Assembly (NCBI GenBank): GCA_041485845.1
Contig: JBGPKH010000436.1
Coordinates: forward strand, 1 to 7,783
DNA from: OMOG01 sp041485845
GTDB taxonomy: Bacteria > Acidobacteriota > Terriglobia > Bryobacterales > Bryobacteraceae
Length of the DNA stretch: 7,783 bases
Reading direction: 5' to 3'
Shown here piece after piece: positions 6,495-7,783 of the stretch (positions within the stretch are counted from its first letter, which is position 1; each line of letters starts with the position of its first letter). Below the pieces are notes generated by a model, which saw nothing but the letters and a program-made list of their open reading frames with translations, was not told the origin of the DNA and did no database searches. The translations under genes were made by a program, and so were the position numbers.

Positions 6495-7244
6495 ATGGCC
6501 TTCGCAATGATCAATACTCCCGAAACTCCGGTATCGTTGTTGCATCGCATCAGCAGTATCGTCAGCTCGAACCTTTCGCTGGAAGAGATGCTCGGTGAAA
6601 TTGTCGGATTGACCGCGCAGGTTACCGAATGTGACGCGTGTTTGGTCTACCTCATCGATCACGATACCAACGAGATCGTTCTGCGCGCCTCGCAGGTGCC
6701 GCACGCCGCGGCGCTGGGCGAGCTGCGCATGCAGATGGGCGAGGGCATCACCGGTTGGGTGGCGGAGCACAAATCGGTAGTGGCGCTTCCTTCCAACGCC
6801 GGCGCCGACCCGCGATTCGCGCGCTTTCAGTCGTTGATCGAGGACACCTACGAAGCATTCCTGTCGGTGCCCCTGGTGAGCGGCGGCGAGGTGATTGGCG
6901 TGATCAACGTCCATCATCGCGAGCCCCACGACCACAGCCACGACGAGACCGCCCTGCTGATCTTCGTCGGCGAGCAGATGGGCGTGGCGGTCGCCAAGTC
7001 CCTGCTGGAAGAAGAGAAGGCGCGGCTGGTGGAAGAGACCGCCGTGATCAAGCGCCACTTGGAGGAGCGCAAGATCGTCGAGCGGGCCAAAGGGATACTT
7101 CAGCAGAAATACAACATCACCGAGGAAGACGCTTACTTCCGTTTGCGCAACCAGAGCCGGCGGCTGCGGCGGCCGATGCGCGATCTGGCGGAAGCCATCC
7201 TCCTGGCGGAGGATCTCGACCGCCAGACCGGACCCGAGGAGTGA
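6495..7244 (+). CDS. GAF-ANTAR protein (putative ligand-sensing RNA-binding antiterminator)
   Basis: A cytoplasmic regulator with an N-terminal GAF sensor and a C-terminal ANTAR RNA-binding domain; ANTAR proteins typically relieve transcription termination at paired hairpins in leader RNAs. The 249-residue product has GAF at about 15-168 (ECDACLVYLID, MGEGITGWVAEH, FLSVPLVSGGEVIGVINVHHREPH), a charged helical linker with coiled-coil character (168-192) and ANTAR at about 182-242 (HLEERKIVERAKGILQQ, ITEEDAYFRLRNQS, then the RRPMRDLAEAILLAEDL helix). The GAF ligand cannot be read from sequence; His140, 141, 145, 147 and 149 cluster after the last GAF strand. The frame extends to a TTG at 6432, but that sits in the palindrome; ATG 6495 is preferred, with ATG 6507 possible, and neither has a strong ribosome binding site. 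It ends 3 bases from the converging receiver-like gene. No dual-hairpin ANTAR target is evident in the window. Confidence 0.92.
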   Translation: MAFAMINTPETPVSLLHRISSIVSSNLSLEEMLGEIVGLTAQVTECDACLVYLIDHDTNEIVLRASQVPHAAALGELRMQMGEGITGWVAEHKSVVALPSNAGADPRFARFQSLIEDTYEAFLSVPLVSGGEVIGVINVHHREPHDHSHDETALLIFVGEQMGVAVAKSLLEEEKARLVEETAVIKRHLEERKIVERAKGILQQKYNITEEDAYFRLRNQSRRLRRPMRDLAEAILLAEDLDRQTGPEE

Positions 7245-7247
7245 CGT

Positions 7248-7589
7248 TCAGGACGCGGCGGCCGGAACTCTTCGCAGCACCGAATCCACCAGCCAGCGCA
7301 TGAGCACCGGCTCGAACGGGGCGCCGCAGTAGTCCGCCGCGCCCAGTTCGAGCGCGTCCAGCCAGCGGCTGTTTTCCGGAAAGCGATTCACCACGACCAC
7401 CGGCCTCTTCCCGGCAAGCTCGCCGATCAGATCGCGGTAGTTCGGAGTATCTCCCGTGGAGAACAAAATGTCCGCCGCCGAGTCGTCGATGGAGTTAGTA
7501 ACATGCACGCTGTGATGCTGCGCGCGAAGTACGATTGAGAGTTGCTCCGCCAGATCGTTCTCCAGGCCGAGCAGTGCGATGTAGGCCAC
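7248..7589 (-). CDS. Stand-alone degenerate receiver (pseudo-receiver) domain protein
   Basis: A 113-residue, single-domain protein with the layout of a response-regulator receiver: strand 1 YIALLGLE (3-10), strand 3 ADILFST (39-45), strand 4 PVVVVNRF (63-70), then DALELGAADYCGAPFEP (78-94) and a final amphipathic helix. The last block matches the usual GA.DY..KPF motif, but Lys is replaced by Ala90. The acidic pair after strand 1 is reduced to a lone Glu, and no Asp stands at the end of strand 3, so phosphorylation is unlikely. There is no output domain. The GTG start is supported by AGAAGGT 5 bases upstream. It lies tail to tail with the GAF-ANTAR gene. Some ANTAR regulators such as AmiR carry a fused pseudo-receiver, so a protein-protein role with the neighbour is plausible but inferred. 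The insertion sequence begins within about 60-85 bases upstream. Confidence 0.75.
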   Translation of the reverse strand: MAYIALLGLENDLAEQLSIVLRAQHHSVHVTNSIDDSAADILFSTGDTPNYRDLIGELAGKRPVVVVNRFPENSRWLDALELGAADYCGAPFEPVLMRWLVDSVLRRVPAAAS

Positions 7590-7593
7590 CTTT

Positions 7594-7600
7594 ACCTTCT
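7594..7600 (-). promoter_or_regulatory. Ribosome binding site supporting a GTG start
   Basis: Read on the minus strand, AGAAGGT lies 4-5 bases before the GTG at 7589. It is the best Shine-Dalgarno match in the right half of the window and decides the start of the receiver-like gene. Confidence 0.7.
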
Positions 7601-7647
7601 TTCTGGAATGGAACTGTCTCGGCAGGGAGAGTCCGGTGAATCCATCC

Positions 7648-7783
7648 TTAGGCGTCGCGCAAAAATAAGTTGGTCATTTGGGCCTGGGTGAAATGCGATA
7701 ATTCCATTCGCCATGGAACTCCGCCTTTTCCAGACAGACTTGCGCCAAATCTTCGTCGCTGACCTGAATGCCGATCGGATATC
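7648..7783 (-). mobile_element. One end of an ISAzo13-like insertion sequence, cut by the window edge
   Basis: The transposase C-terminus at 7674-7783 marks the 3' end of an insertion sequence whose body lies to the right of the window. The terminal inverted repeat should fall between the transposase stop and the receiver-like gene. The AT-rich block GCGCAAAAATAAGTTG (7657-7672), preceded by TTAGGCGTC, is my candidate for that end. The other end is not visible, so the exact boundary and any target duplication cannot be fixed here. Confidence 0.5.
7674..7783 (-). CDS. ISAzo13-family transposase, C-terminal fragment (right edge)
   Basis: The minus strand reads in from the right edge for 35 codons to a TGA at 7674-7676: YPIGIQVSDEDLAQVCLEKA, then EFHGEWNYRISPRPK. 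The order YP.G..VSDE.LA.....(E)FHGEWNY.I.P is the characteristic C-terminus of ISAzo13-type (Rhodopirellula DDE-type) transposases, the DDE enzymes that move these elements. The DDE catalytic residues lie beyond the window, so intactness cannot be judged. The orientation is the same as the receiver-like gene downstream, so read-through from the element could reach that gene. Confidence 0.78.
   Translation of the reverse strand, partial: YPIGIQVSDEDLAQVCLEKAEFHGEWNYRISPRPK

Noticed and set aside
7713..7783. Plus-strand ATG frame at the right edge starting MELRLFQTDL
   Set aside because: It is antisense to the transposase C-terminus, whose FHGEWNY motif is a much stronger signal, and has no ribosome binding site.
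1..7783. CRISPR array, tRNA or rRNA genes
   Set aside because: I saw no regularly spaced direct repeats, no cloverleaf-like segment and no conserved rRNA sequence on either strand.

Overview
The window is GC-rich bacterial DNA with a compact, mixed-strand accessory layout. A Tat-exported sulfatase, a sodium:solute symporter, an FG-GAP/VCBS propeller protein, a GAF-ANTAR regulator and an ISAzo13-type transposase end together suggest a soil Acidobacteriota of the Solibacter/Bryobacter kind. Planctomycetota or Verrucomicrobiota cannot be excluded. The lineage call is inference from gene content; there is no marker gene.

Left part (1-4418): a sodium:solute symporter (minus strand, cut by the left edge) sits 3 bases behind a galactokinase-family GHMP kinase (minus). 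Both read away from a 252-base divergent region, beyond which a formylglycine-type sulfatase reads rightward. The three genes fit a small catabolic module: desulfation outside the cytoplasm, sodium-driven sugar uptake, then anomeric phosphorylation of galactose or N-acetylgalactosamine.

Middle part (4419-6415): the sulfatase converges on a secreted FG-GAP beta-propeller protein (minus). Between their ends lies a large interrupted inverted repeat whose arms are each built of three ~10-base units. Upstream of the propeller gene is about 380 bases with no recognisable gene, followed by a broken piece of another gene: the last ~97 codons of an M1-type aminopeptidase, in frame to its stop and followed by a stem-loop.

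Right part (6416-7783): a perfect palindrome precedes a GAF-ANTAR protein, a likely RNA-binding antiterminator. It meets tail to tail, 3 bases apart, a small stand-alone receiver-like protein that has lost the phosphorylation residues. At the right edge the minus strand carries the C-terminal 35 codons of an ISAzo13-family transposase, so an insertion sequence begins just upstream of the receiver-like gene. Nothing here proves a new system. The most notable items are the sulfatase/kinase/symporter module with a GALK2-like kinase, the ANTAR/pseudo-receiver pair, the modular inverted repeat and the aminopeptidase remnant.
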